Below, piece by piece: positions 34,367 to 42,737 of a DNA stretch of 64,000 nucleotides (positions are counted from its first letter, which is position 1; each line of letters begins with the position of its first letter). Position numbers and translations under genes: made by a program. Below the pieces are notes generated by a model. It was not told the DNA's origin, did not search any database, and saw only the letters and a list, made by a program, of their open reading frames with translations. The DNA is from CAMDHY01 sp046156265 (lineage in GTDB: Bacteria; Pseudomonadota; Alphaproteobacteria; Rhizobiales; Segnochrobactraceae): contig NZ_JAWDIR010000006.1 of NCBI RefSeq assembly GCF_046156265.1, positions 12,464 to 76,463 on the forward strand, read 5' to 3'.

Positions 34367-34666
34367 ATGTACAAGATCCAGCCGGACGACCGCAAGGTCG
34401 TCGAAGAATTCCGACGCAACCCGATCGGGCGCCACAGCCCGCAGCTCCAGCGCGTGCTCAATCTCTTCCGCGGGGCACCGATGGAAGGCAAGTACGTGCT
34501 GATCACCCGCATTCCTCACAAGGAGTGGGTGCTGGGCCAGATGACCGGCAAGCGCGGCGAGCCGATCCGCATGACCAACCAGGTCTTCCACAACATCGAG
34601 GAGGTCGAATGGTACGTCTTCCGCCAGCGGTGGAAGCTCCATACCGGCGAAGATCTCGAAGAATAG
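34367..34666 (+). CDS. dmfA1: N,N-dimethylformamidase-like small (alpha) subunit
   Basis: This 99-residue protein lies directly before the large-subunit gene. Its NPIGRHSPQLQRVLNLFR and GKYVLITRIPHKEWVLGQM segments correspond to the NPFG-SPYLQRVHNYFR and GKYYIYSEREWDAYRI regions of the Paracoccus/Alcaligenes dimethylformamidase alpha subunit, as I recall that sequence. It is about 30 residues shorter than the roughly 132-residue reference because the N-terminal extension is absent. It probably stabilises the large subunit. The name reflects homology, and the substrate may be another N-substituted amide. Confidence 0.78.
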   Translation: MYKIQPDDRKVVEEFRRNPIGRHSPQLQRVLNLFRGAPMEGKYVLITRIPHKEWVLGQMTGKRGEPIRMTNQVFHNIEEVEWYVFRQRWKLHTGEDLEE

Positions 34667-34726
34667 CGGCCGGCTCCAGGCAGAAAGCGAGCGATTAGTG
34701 TCGAGCCGGCAACGGGAGTGACGATC

Positions 34727-36964
34727 ATGAAGTCGATCATGGGCTATAGCGACAAGATCAGCGCATGCCCGGGGGAGCAGGTCACCTTCATGGTGAGTTG
34801 CGTCGGCCAGCCGACCTATCGTGCCCGCCTCGTCAAGATCATCCACGGCGACACCAGTCCCGACGGGCCGGGCTACAAGGAGCGCGAGGTCGAGGCGCCC
34901 TTCGCCGGCGACCACAAGGCGCGCTTCCAGCACATCTACGCCGGCTCGCACGCCATTGTGGAGAACACCCCCCATTTCGACGCCCTCGGCAGCCTGACGC
35001 TGCAGGCGATGGTCTGGCCGACGACGCCGGACAAGGGCCCGCAGGCGATCCTGTCGCTCGGCAGCGACGCCGGCGGCCTGGTACTCGGCATCGACGGCGC
35101 CGGCGCGCTCTGCCTCGATGTGACGGGGGAGGGCGGCGCCACAGAGACCGTCTCCACCGGCAAGCCGATGGTGGCGCGCGAGTGGTACTTCGTCGCCGCC
35201 GCCTACGACCACGCGACGGGCGAGGTGCGCCTGCACCAGGAGCCGCTCGTTCCCTACGCGCTGACCGCCGGCGCCACCACCGTGACGAAGGCCATCGCTG
35301 CGAAACCGGCGCTCGCCGGTGCCTTCATGATGATGGCGGCGCGCCCGGCCGGCACCGGCAACGGCCGCGTCGTCGGCAAGGATCACCTGAACGGCAAGAT
35401 CGACCGGCCGCGGCTCGCCAATCGCGCGCTCTCGCGCCTCGAGATGGAGCGCCTGCGCGGTGACGTGCTGCCGCCGGATCTTCTCACCAGTATCGTCGCC
35501 GCCTGGGACTTCTCGGCCGACATCACCAGCGACGTGATCTCCGACGCCTCGCCGAACCTTCTGCATGGCAAGACCGTCAACATGCCGGTGCGCGCCATGA
35601 AGGGCCACAACTGGACCGGCGACGAGATGAACTGGCGCAACGCGCCGGAACAGTATGGCGCCATCCACTTCCACGACGACGACCTGCACGACTGCGCCTG
35701 GGAGACCGACTTCACCTTCACGGTGCCCGACGGCCTGCGCAGCGGCCTCTATGCCGCCCACATCGCCACCGCCCACGACGAGGACTTCATCCCCTTCGTC
35801 GTCCGCCCGGCCCGGGGCACGAAGACGTCGGACCTCGTCTTCGTCATCCCGACGGCGAGCTACATGGCCTACGCCAACGAGCACATGATGACGGACGCGC
35901 CGCTGGCCGAGCACCTCACCGACCAGGTGGCGGTGCTGCAGCAGACCGACGTCTTCCTGCACGAGCACCGCGAGTTCGGCGCCTCCTGCTACGACAGCCA
36001 CTCCGACGGCAGCGGCGTCTGCTACACATCGCGCCTCAGGCCGGTGCTGACGATGCGGCCGAAGTACCAGTCCTGGCTCGGCGGCAAGGGCTCGTCGCTC
36101 TGGCAGATGAACGCCGACACCCACATCACCGACTGGCTGGAAGAGAGCGGCTTCGAGTACGACTGCCTGACCGACGAGGACGTCCACGCCGAAGGCTATG
36201 CGGCGCTGGCGCCCTATCGGGTCTTCATGACCTCGACCCACCACGAATACTGGTCGAAGGAAATGTGGGACGGGCTCGACGCCTTCAAGCGGCACGGCGG
36301 GCGGCTGATCTACATGGGGGCGAACGCCTGGTACTGGCGCGTCGCCTTCCACCCGACGCTGCCGGGCATCATGGAGGTGCGCCGCGCCGAGGGTGGCATC
36401 CGCGCCTGGGCGGCCGAGCCCGGCGAGTATTACCACAGCTTCACCGGAGAATTCGGCGGTCTGTGGCGGCGCTCGGGCCGGCCGCCACAGATGATGGCGG
36501 GCACCGGCTTCACCGCCCAGGGCTTCGACATCTCGTCCTACTACCGCAAGACGGCGGACGCCGAGAATCCGCGGGCGAAGTTCATCTTCGAAGGCGTCGA
36601 GGAGGAGATCATCGGCGACTTCGGCCTCATCGGCGGCGGCGCCGCCGGCCTCGAACTCGATCGGGCCGACCGGCTGCTCGGCACGCCGCCGAACGCACTG
36701 GTGGTGGCCTCCTCGGAGAACCACTCGCAGATCTACATGGTCGTCTGCGAGGAGATCTTCATCAACGCGCCGGGCATGTGCGGCGGCGAGCATCCGCTCG
36801 TGCGGGCCGACATGGTGTTCTACGAAACGGCGGCGGGCGGCGCCGTCTTCGCGACGAGCTCGATCGCCTGGGCAGGCAGCCTCTCCCACAACAACTATGA
36901 CAACAACGTTTCCAGAGTGACGTCGAACGTGTTGAAGCGCTTCCTCGACGCAAAAGCCTTCTAG
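34727..36964 (+). CDS. dmfA2: N,N-dimethylformamidase-like large (beta) subunit, iron amidohydrolase
   Basis: This 745-residue protein has an N-terminal domain starting IMGYSDKISACPGEQV, a LamG-like domain (about 90-225) and a C-terminal catalytic domain. The unusual mononuclear iron site known in the Paracoccus enzyme (Tyr399, Tyr440, Glu521, with His519) can be mapped here to Tyr382 (SYMAYANE), Tyr422 (CYDSHSDG), Glu507 and His505 (STHHEY), so all ligands are conserved. The reaction is hydrolysis of a small amide such as dimethylformamide to acid and amine. ATG 34727 is preferred over GTG 34718 because GGGAG lies immediately before the latter. Confidence 0.87.
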   Translation: MKSIMGYSDKISACPGEQVTFMVSCVGQPTYRARLVKIIHGDTSPDGPGYKEREVEAPFAGDHKARFQHIYAGSHAIVENTPHFDALGSLTLQAMVWPTTPDKGPQAILSLGSDAGGLVLGIDGAGALCLDVTGEGGATETVSTGKPMVAREWYFVAAAYDHATGEVRLHQEPLVPYALTAGATTVTKAIAAKPALAGAFMMMAARPAGTGNGRVVGKDHLNGKIDRPRLANRALSRLEMERLRGDVLPPDLLTSIVAAWDFSADITSDVISDASPNLLHGKTVNMPVRAMKGHNWTGDEMNWRNAPEQYGAIHFHDDDLHDCAWETDFTFTVPDGLRSGLYAAHIATAHDEDFIPFVVRPARGTKTSDLVFVIPTASYMAYANEHMMTDAPLAEHLTDQVAVLQQTDVFLHEHREFGASCYDSHSDGSGVCYTSRLRPVLTMRPKYQSWLGGKGSSLWQMNADTHITDWLEESGFEYDCLTDEDVHAEGYAALAPYRVFMTSTHHEYWSKEMWDGLDAFKRHGGRLIYMGANAWYWRVAFHPTLPGIMEVRRAEGGIRAWAAEPGEYYHSFTGEFGGLWRRSGRPPQMMAGTGFTAQGFDISSYYRKTADAENPRAKFIFEGVEEEIIGDFGLIGGGAAGLELDRADRLLGTPPNALVVASSENHSQIYMVVCEEIFINAPGMCGGEHPLVRADMVFYETAAGGAVFATSSIAWAGSLSHNNYDNNVSRVTSNVLKRFLDAKAF

Positions 36965-37011
36965 TGACGGGCTCGCGACGGAACGCATCCTTCCAGACGA
37001 TGGGGAACATC

Positions 37012-38376
37012 ATGAACAACAGTGGCGATCGCAGCAAGATCATCGACCGGCGCAAGTTCCTCACCCTCGGCAGCAGCCTCGCCGCCTCCGGCGCGATGCT
37101 GGCGACGCTGAACGCCGCCGCACTCGGCCAGACGCAGGAACTCATGCCGTCCGTCGAGGGCATGGCAGCCACCGGCGAGCCGATCCCGATCGGCGGCGGT
37201 GTACCGCTCACCGGCTGGGCGGCGGCCGACGGCATCGAGTTCAAGCGCGCGCTGGAGATGGCCTGCGACGAGATCAATGCGCTCGGTGGTATTCTCGGCC
37301 GGCCGCTCGCGCCGGTGTTCGAGGACACCAAGGAGCAGGGCGCCGACAACATCATCCCGGCGATGCAGCGCCTGATCGACCGCCACGGCGTCCACGCCAT
37401 CATCAACGGCTACAACACCGGCGCCGTCACCCAGGAATACGACACCATCGCCGACGCCGGCATCATCTACATCCACCACAACACCGACATCGTCCATCAC
37501 GACACCGTCGGCAAGAATCCCGACCGCTACTACGGCATCTTCATGGGTGACCCGGCCGAGTACTGGTACGGCGAGGGCCTGCTCGCCTTCCTGAACGGTC
37601 TCGTCGACAAGAAGGAGTGGGAGAAGCCGAACAACAAGATCGCCATCGTCACCGGCTCGCAAAACTATTCGATGGTGATCGCCAACGCCATCAAGGACAA
37701 CGCCGAGAAGTATGGATGGGACATCAGCCTGTTCGAGACGGTGGTGGTGCCGATCTCGGAGTGGGGGCCGACGCTCGCCAAGCTGCGCGCCGATCCGCCG
37801 GCGGTGATCGCGGTGACGCACTGGGTGCCGCAGGACCTCGCCCAGTTCATGCTGCAGTTCGCGCCGAACCCGACGAACAGCCTCGTCTACATGCAGTACG
37901 GCCCCTCGCTCGCCGCCTTCCGCGAGATCGGCAAGGACAGCACCAACGGCGTGCTCTACTCGACCGTCATCGCCGCCCTGCAGGATGAGATCGGCCAGGC
38001 CTTCATCAAGCGCTACAAGGACCGTTTCGGCGCGGACTCGAGCCCACTCGTCGGCGCGCAGGTCTATGACAGCTGCCAGTACTACGCCATCGCGGCGGCG
38101 CTCGCCGGGGGCACCGGCGCACCGGGAGACGAGGCGCAGAACCGCAAGATCTCGGAGCGTCTGCGCCGCCTCATCTATCGCGGCGTGATGGGCACGACGC
38201 ACTTCTTCTATCCCGAGCAGGCGGCGATCCCCTATCCCGACGCCACCGACGACCCCTCGCTCGGCATGCCGCACCAGTACCTGCAGATCCAGGACTACAC
38301 CAAGGACCCGGCGATGATCGCGCCACCGCCCTATGAGACGGCGAAGTTCGTTCTGCCGCCGTGGTGGAAGGCCTGA
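37012..38376 (+). CDS. Amide/urea-type ABC transporter substrate-binding protein (Tat-exported)
   Basis: This 454-residue protein starts at ATG 37012, with GGGGA six bases upstream. The leader carries a twin-arginine motif (DRRKFLTLGSSLAASGAML), suggesting export in folded form. The mature part is a type I periplasmic fold of the amide/urea/branched-chain receptor group (GGVPLTGWAAADGIEF, FEDTKEQGADN). In the family, FmdD/AmiC-type receptors bind short-chain amides, matching the adjacent amidohydrolase. A longer GTG start overlapping the previous stop is possible. Confidence 0.9.
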   Translation: MNNSGDRSKIIDRRKFLTLGSSLAASGAMLATLNAAALGQTQELMPSVEGMAATGEPIPIGGGVPLTGWAAADGIEFKRALEMACDEINALGGILGRPLAPVFEDTKEQGADNIIPAMQRLIDRHGVHAIINGYNTGAVTQEYDTIADAGIIYIHHNTDIVHHDTVGKNPDRYYGIFMGDPAEYWYGEGLLAFLNGLVDKKEWEKPNNKIAIVTGSQNYSMVIANAIKDNAEKYGWDISLFETVVVPISEWGPTLAKLRADPPAVIAVTHWVPQDLAQFMLQFAPNPTNSLVYMQYGPSLAAFREIGKDSTNGVLYSTVIAALQDEIGQAFIKRYKDRFGADSSPLVGAQVYDSCQYYAIAAALAGGTGAPGDEAQNRKISERLRRLIYRGVMGTTHFFYPEQAAIPYPDATDDPSLGMPHQYLQIQDYTKDPAMIAPPPYETAKFVLPPWWKA

Positions 38377-38402
38377 GGTCAGCAGAATTGGCGGGAGCCG
38401 GC

Positions 38403-39197
38403 GTGAACCAAACCGAGCCGCTGCTGTCGTGCCGGGGCGTGTCGAAGTACTTCGGCGCGATGGCGGCGGTGAAGGACTTCTCCTTCGATCTGGCCCGCGG
38501 CGAGGTGCTGGGCATCGGCGGGCCGAACGGGGCCGGGAAGACCACGGTGTTCGAGGTCATCTCCGGCTTCAACCCCGCCGATCGGGGCACCGTGCTACTC
38601 GAGGGCCGGCCGATCGAGCGGCTGCCCTCGCACGCGATCTGCCACCTCGGCATTGCCCGCATGTTCCAGTCAAATGCCGGCTTCGACACGCTCACGGCGG
38701 AGCAGAACGTGCTCGTCGCCGCCGCCTTCGGCCACGCGCCGCGGCTGATCCCGCCGCTGACCTATGGCGCCGACATCCGGCGGACGGCGGCGGAGGCGCT
38801 CGACTTCGTCGGCTTCCGCCGGGCGCGCTCGGCGGAGGTGCGCGGGCTGCCGGCGCTCGACCGCAAGCTCCTGATGATTGCGAGCGCGCTCGCCACGAAG
38901 CCGAAGATCCTCATGATGGACGAGCCGGTCGGCGGCCTGAACCTCGAGGAGATCGAGCAGCTGATGGCGCTGGTGCGCAAGCTCGTTGCCGCCGGCGTCA
39001 CCATCATGCTGATCGAGCACGTCATGCGCTTTCTCGTGCAGCTCTCGACGCGGGTGATGATCATGAACCACGGCGAGAAGATCTATGAAGGCACGCCGGC
39101 CGGCCTTGCGCAGGACGAGACGGTGAAGCGCGTCTATCTCGGCGAGCGGATGAGCAAGCGCATCGTCGCCTACTCCGCGGACGTCGGTCCGCGATGA
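38403..39197 (+). CDS. Branched-chain/amide ABC transporter ATPase (LivG-like)
   Basis: This 264-residue protein starts at GTG 38403 after GGGAG. Walker A is GPNGAGKTT (residues 40-48) and Walker B is ILMMDEPVGGLN. The ABC signature is replaced by LPALDRK where LSxGQ is expected, so ATP closure must use a degenerate motif on this subunit. The H-loop histidine (LIEHVMRFL) is present. It pairs with the LivF-like ATPase, with which it overlaps by four bases (ATGA). Confidence 0.92.
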   Translation: MNQTEPLLSCRGVSKYFGAMAAVKDFSFDLARGEVLGIGGPNGAGKTTVFEVISGFNPADRGTVLLEGRPIERLPSHAICHLGIARMFQSNAGFDTLTAEQNVLVAAAFGHAPRLIPPLTYGADIRRTAAEALDFVGFRRARSAEVRGLPALDRKLLMIASALATKPKILMMDEPVGGLNLEEIEQLMALVRKLVAAGVTIMLIEHVMRFLVQLSTRVMIMNHGEKIYEGTPAGLAQDETVKRVYLGERMSKRIVAYSADVGPR

Positions 39198-39910
39198 CGA
39201 CGCCGCTCCTGCAACTGCGCGGCGTCGAGGCCGGCTACGGTGGCCAGCGGGTGCTGCGCGGCATCTCCTTCGACGTGCCCGCCGGCCAGGTCGTCACGCT
39301 GATCGGCCCGAATGGGCACGGCAAGACGACGCTCTTGCGCTGCGTCTCCGGGCTCGTCCGTCTCGGTGCCGGCGAGATCCTGTTCGCCGATGAGCAAATC
39401 TCCGGCGCGCGGGCGCACCGCATCGTCGAGAAGGGCGTCGTCCACATCCCGCAGGGCGACCTGCTGTTCACCGACATGAGCGTCTACGACAACCTGATGA
39501 TGGGCGCCTATCCGAAGGCTGCCTACGCGGCGGCGCCGCAGCGCCTGGCGGAGGTGTTTTCGCTGCTGCCGCGCCTGCAGGAGCGCCAGTCGCAGATCGT
39601 CGCGAGCCTGTCCGGCGGCGAGCGGCGCATGCTGGCGATCGGCCGCGGGCTGATGGCGAACGGCAAGCTCCTGCTCATCGACGAGCCGTCGCTGGGCCTG
39701 GCCCCCCTCGTCATCGACCAGATCTACGAGGTCATCGCCGATCTGAAGCGCCACGGCCTGGCGATCCTGCTGGTGGAGGAGAACGCCAGCCGCATCATCG
39801 GCGTCGCCGACCACGTCCATCTCCTCGACGACGGCAAGATCGTCTGGAACGGCACATCGGCCGAGATGGAAGAAAACGAGGACATCCTGACCACCTACCT
39901 CGGCGGATAG
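39194..39910 (+). CDS. Branched-chain/amide ABC transporter ATPase (LivF-like)
   Basis: This 238-residue ATPase has Walker A GPNGHGKTT (residues 38-46), an intact signature LSGGERRMLAIGRGLM, Walker B LLLIDEPSLGLAP and C-terminal LDDGKIVWNGTSAEM, as in LivF. With the degenerate LivG-like partner it forms the heterodimeric motor of the amide importer. The gap to the permease gene is five bases. Confidence 0.94.
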   Translation: MTTPLLQLRGVEAGYGGQRVLRGISFDVPAGQVVTLIGPNGHGKTTLLRCVSGLVRLGAGEILFADEQISGARAHRIVEKGVVHIPQGDLLFTDMSVYDNLMMGAYPKAAYAAAPQRLAEVFSLLPRLQERQSQIVASLSGGERRMLAIGRGLMANGKLLLIDEPSLGLAPLVIDQIYEVIADLKRHGLAILLVEENASRIIGVADHVHLLDDGKIVWNGTSAEMEENEDILTTYLGG

Positions 39911-39915
39911 CGGCA

Positions 39916-40794
39916 GTGGACACCACCACGCAGATCATCATCAGCGGCCTGACGCTCGGGGCGATGTACGCCATCTCCACCGTCAGCCTGTCGCTCATCT
40001 GGGGCGCGCTCAACGTCCTCAACATGGCGCAGGGGGCGCTTTTGACGCTCGGCGGCTACGCCGCCTACACCGCCACGGCGGCGCTCGGCCTCAACGCGCC
40101 GCTGGCGATCGTCGTGACGGTGGTCGCCGGCGGGCTGTTCGGCGTCGCCATGTACGCGCTCGTGGTGCGCCACATGCTCGATCGCGAGGGCTTCGAGGTC
40201 AACGTCATCATCGCCACCATCGGCATCGGCATGGTGCTCGAGGCGGGACTGCAGAAGCTCTACGGCGCCTACCCGATCCGCCAGCCGCTGACGGTCGAGG
40301 GCGGCTTCTTCATCGGCAACGTCTACGTGCCCTTCAACAGCGTCATCATCGTCCTCACCTCGGCGGGCCTGATGCTGGTGCTGGCGGCGGTGCTGGCGCG
40401 CACGCGCATGGGCCGGGCGATCCGGGCGATCTCGCAGAACCGCGACGCCGCGAGGCTGATGGGCGTGCCGGTCGAGCTCGTCTACGCCCAGGTGTTCGCG
40501 CTCGCCGGCGGCCTGTCGGCGGCCTCCGGCATCATGCTGTCGACTATCACCACGCTCGCGCCGACGATGGGCTACGACCCGATGCTGAAGGCCTTCATCA
40601 TCTGCGTGGTGGCCGGCCTCGGCAACGTCATGGGGGCGCTCTATGCCGCCTTCCTGCTCGGCCTGTTCGAGTCGACCGTGCAGTTCGCCCTCGGCGTCCG
40701 CTTCGCTTTCATCTCGATGTTGGTCCTCGTCATCATCGTGCTGATCTGGCGCCCCTATGGCCTGTTCGGCCGCACGCGGGTGACGAAGCTGTGA
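39916..40794 (+). CDS. Branched-chain/amide ABC transporter permease (LivH-like)
   Basis: This 292-residue protein has eight or so membrane segments and starts at GTG 39916. The LivH signature region SLSLIWGALNVLNMAQGALL near the N-terminus and the RAISQNRDAARLMGV cytoplasmic loop (about residues 170-190) are present. It overlaps the LivM-like gene by four bases. Confidence 0.94.
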   Translation: MDTTTQIIISGLTLGAMYAISTVSLSLIWGALNVLNMAQGALLTLGGYAAYTATAALGLNAPLAIVVTVVAGGLFGVAMYALVVRHMLDREGFEVNVIIATIGIGMVLEAGLQKLYGAYPIRQPLTVEGGFFIGNVYVPFNSVIIVLTSAGLMLVLAAVLARTRMGRAIRAISQNRDAARLMGVPVELVYAQVFALAGGLSAASGIMLSTITTLAPTMGYDPMLKAFIICVVAGLGNVMGALYAAFLLGLFESTVQFALGVRFAFISMLVLVIIVLIWRPYGLFGRTRVTKL

Positions 40795-41813
40795 GCGCCG
40801 CCAAGCGCAACGTCGTCGCCGGCCTCCTGCTGCTGGCGATCGCCATCGCACTGCCGTTCGTGCTGCCCGGCCGCTACGTCATCGGGCAGCTGACGCTGTT
40901 CTTCATCTGGGCGACCGTGGTCACCCAGTGGAACCTCGTCTTCGGCGTCGCCGGCATCTTCTCGCTGGCGCAGATGGCGATCTTCGCGTTCGGCGGATAT
41001 GCCACCGCGATGGTCGGCCTTTATGGCGGCTGGAACCTCTGGCTGGCGCTGCCGGTCGGCGCGCTCGCCGCCGTCGTCTTCAGCCTCGTCGTCGGGCTCG
41101 CCTGCCTGCGCCTGAAGGGGCCCTACGTGGCGCTGCTGACGCTCGCCATCGCGCAGGGCATGTACCTGCTGATCATCACCGACACCGCCTGCTTCCGGAT
41201 GGAGGGCGTCACCTGCCGGAACTTTACCGGCGGCACGCGCGGTCTCGCCAAGTATGGCGACTTCGGTTTCCGCGAGTGGCTCGGCTACCAGTACATGGCC
41301 TTCGGTGACTACTATCTCGCCCTCGGCGTGCTGGTGCTCGCCACCGCGTTTTCGATGTTCCTGATGTTCGGGCCGATCGGGGCGGCCTTCCAGGCGCTGC
41401 GCGACTCCCCCGAATACGCCACGGCGCGCGGTGTCAGCCGCTTCAAGTTCCAGATGCTGGTGTTCGCGAGCTCGGCCTTCTTCACCGGCCTCGCCGGCGG
41501 TGTCTTCGCCGGCTACTACAAGGTGATGGGCGCAAACACGCTCTATCTGTCGCCGCTCCTGTTCCTGCTGGCGATGATGGTGGTCGGCGGCCTCGGCCGC
41601 ACCTGGGGGCCGCTCGTCGGTGCCGCCGCGCTGATGCTCGCCGACGAGGGGCTGAAGGACTTTCCCGAATACCGCTTCATGGGCATCGGCGCCGCACTGG
41701 TGCTGTTCGTCATGCTGTGGCCGCGTGGCATCGTCGGTGCCGTCGATGCGATCGCGCAGCGCCTGCGCACGGCGCGCGGGGGGCAGTCGGACACAACCTT
41801 GCCGAGAGCGTAG
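40791..41813 (+). CDS. Branched-chain/amide ABC transporter permease (LivM-like)
   Basis: This 340-residue permease has the LivM motifs NLVFGVAGIFSLAQMAIFAFGGYA and ALRDSPEYATARGVSRFKFQML. It starts at a GTG overlapping the LivH-like stop. It is the last gene of the amide operon (34367-41813). The operon thus contains a full importer and its amidase, but no gene for the fate of the released amine or acid. Confidence 0.94.
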   Translation: MSAAKRNVVAGLLLLAIAIALPFVLPGRYVIGQLTLFFIWATVVTQWNLVFGVAGIFSLAQMAIFAFGGYATAMVGLYGGWNLWLALPVGALAAVVFSLVVGLACLRLKGPYVALLTLAIAQGMYLLIITDTACFRMEGVTCRNFTGGTRGLAKYGDFGFREWLGYQYMAFGDYYLALGVLVLATAFSMFLMFGPIGAAFQALRDSPEYATARGVSRFKFQMLVFASSAFFTGLAGGVFAGYYKVMGANTLYLSPLLFLLAMMVVGGLGRTWGPLVGAAALMLADEGLKDFPEYRFMGIGAALVLFVMLWPRGIVGAVDAIAQRLRTARGGQSDTTLPRA

Positions 41814-41815
41814 CT

Positions 41816-41836
41816 GGCAGCGAGCACCGGGCTGCC
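41816..41836. terminator. Hairpin between convergent livM-like and pfkB-like genes
   Basis: GGCAGC-N9-GCTGCC forms a 6-bp stem filling most of the 27-bp gap between the two stop codons, a probable bidirectional terminator. Confidence 0.55.
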
Positions 41837-41840
41837 CGAG

Positions 41841-42734
41841 CTAAGACCGCCGTCGTTGCACGAAATGAGCGGGGATGGCGAGCCACAGGCGGTCGAGGCC
41901 GTAGTCCTCGACGGTGAAGGAGGCTGCGGCGACGCCGGCGTGGGCCGCCGCCACCGCATCGCCGCTCTCGAGCAGTTCGGCGATGAAGGCGCCGCAGAAG
42001 CTGTCGCCGGCGCCCGTCGTGTCGACGACGGTCGCCGGCAGCGCGGCGACGTGCGTCATCCGCCCGGAGGCGGCCTCGTAGACGGTGCAGCCGTCGCCGC
42101 CGCGCTTGGCGACGACGATGCGCGGGCCCAGCGCCGCGAGCGTCGGCAGGGCGATGTCCCAGTCCTCGTGGCCCAGCAGCTGCCGGACCTCGACGGCGCT
42201 CGGCAGGAACACGTCGGTGCCGGCGATCAGCGCCCGCATCGCCGCCTCGTTGCCGACGATGTAGTCCTCCTGGGTGTCGAGCGCGACGAGGGCGCCGGTG
42301 TGGCGGCGAAAGTCGTCCACGAGCCGGATCTGCGCCGACAGCGTCATCGCGAGGATGAGGAAGGCCTCGGCGGAGCGGAACGCCGCGGGAATGTCCGCGA
42401 AGGTCGGCGACAGGTCGTCGAAGGCGGGCTCGTCGTCGTAGATCGTCCACGTCCGGCCGCCGTCGGCGTCATAGGCGACGCGGTTGTGCAGGGTCGGGCG
42501 AGGGCGAGGTGGCATGCCCTTGGTCGACAGGCCGGTGGCCTCGATGCGGGCGAGGACCTCCGCCGGGAAGTCGGTGCCGACCGGCGCGACGAGTTCCACC
42601 TCCGGCATCAACAGCCGCGCGCCGAGCGCCGCATAGAGGGCGTCGCCGCCGAGGCAGCCGGGGCGCTCGGTGCCGTCGGGCAGCACCACATCGTCGAACG
42701 TCATGTTGCCGAGGCAGACGAGACGGGGTGCCAT
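41841..42734 (-). CDS. PfkB-family carbohydrate kinase
   Basis: This 297-residue ribokinase-fold kinase has the N-terminal glycine pair in GCLGGDALYAA and the C-terminal signature DTTGAGDSFCGAF with catalytic base Asp244 and the anion hole GAG. It is the last gene of the minus-strand operon and starts three bases after the SIS-protein stop. Pairing of a PfkB kinase with a SIS deglycase/isomerase recalls fructoselysine (FrlD/FrlB) utilisation, which suggests phosphorylation of a sugar-amine conjugate. Confidence 0.9.
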   Translation of the reverse strand: MAPRLVCLGNMTFDDVVLPDGTERPGCLGGDALYAALGARLLMPEVELVAPVGTDFPAEVLARIEATGLSTKGMPPRPRPTLHNRVAYDADGGRTWTIYDDEPAFDDLSPTFADIPAAFRSAEAFLILAMTLSAQIRLVDDFRRHTGALVALDTQEDYIVGNEAAMRALIAGTDVFLPSAVEVRQLLGHEDWDIALPTLAALGPRIVVAKRGGDGCTVYEAASGRMTHVAALPATVVDTTGAGDSFCGAFIAELLESGDAVAAAHAGVAAASFTVEDYGLDRLWLAIPAHFVQRRRS

Positions 42735-42737
42735 CGC

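Noticed and set aside
34262..36988. A 908-codon minus-strand frame across the amidase genes
   Set aside because: Antisense of the dimethylformamidase-like subunits, with no recognisable domain.
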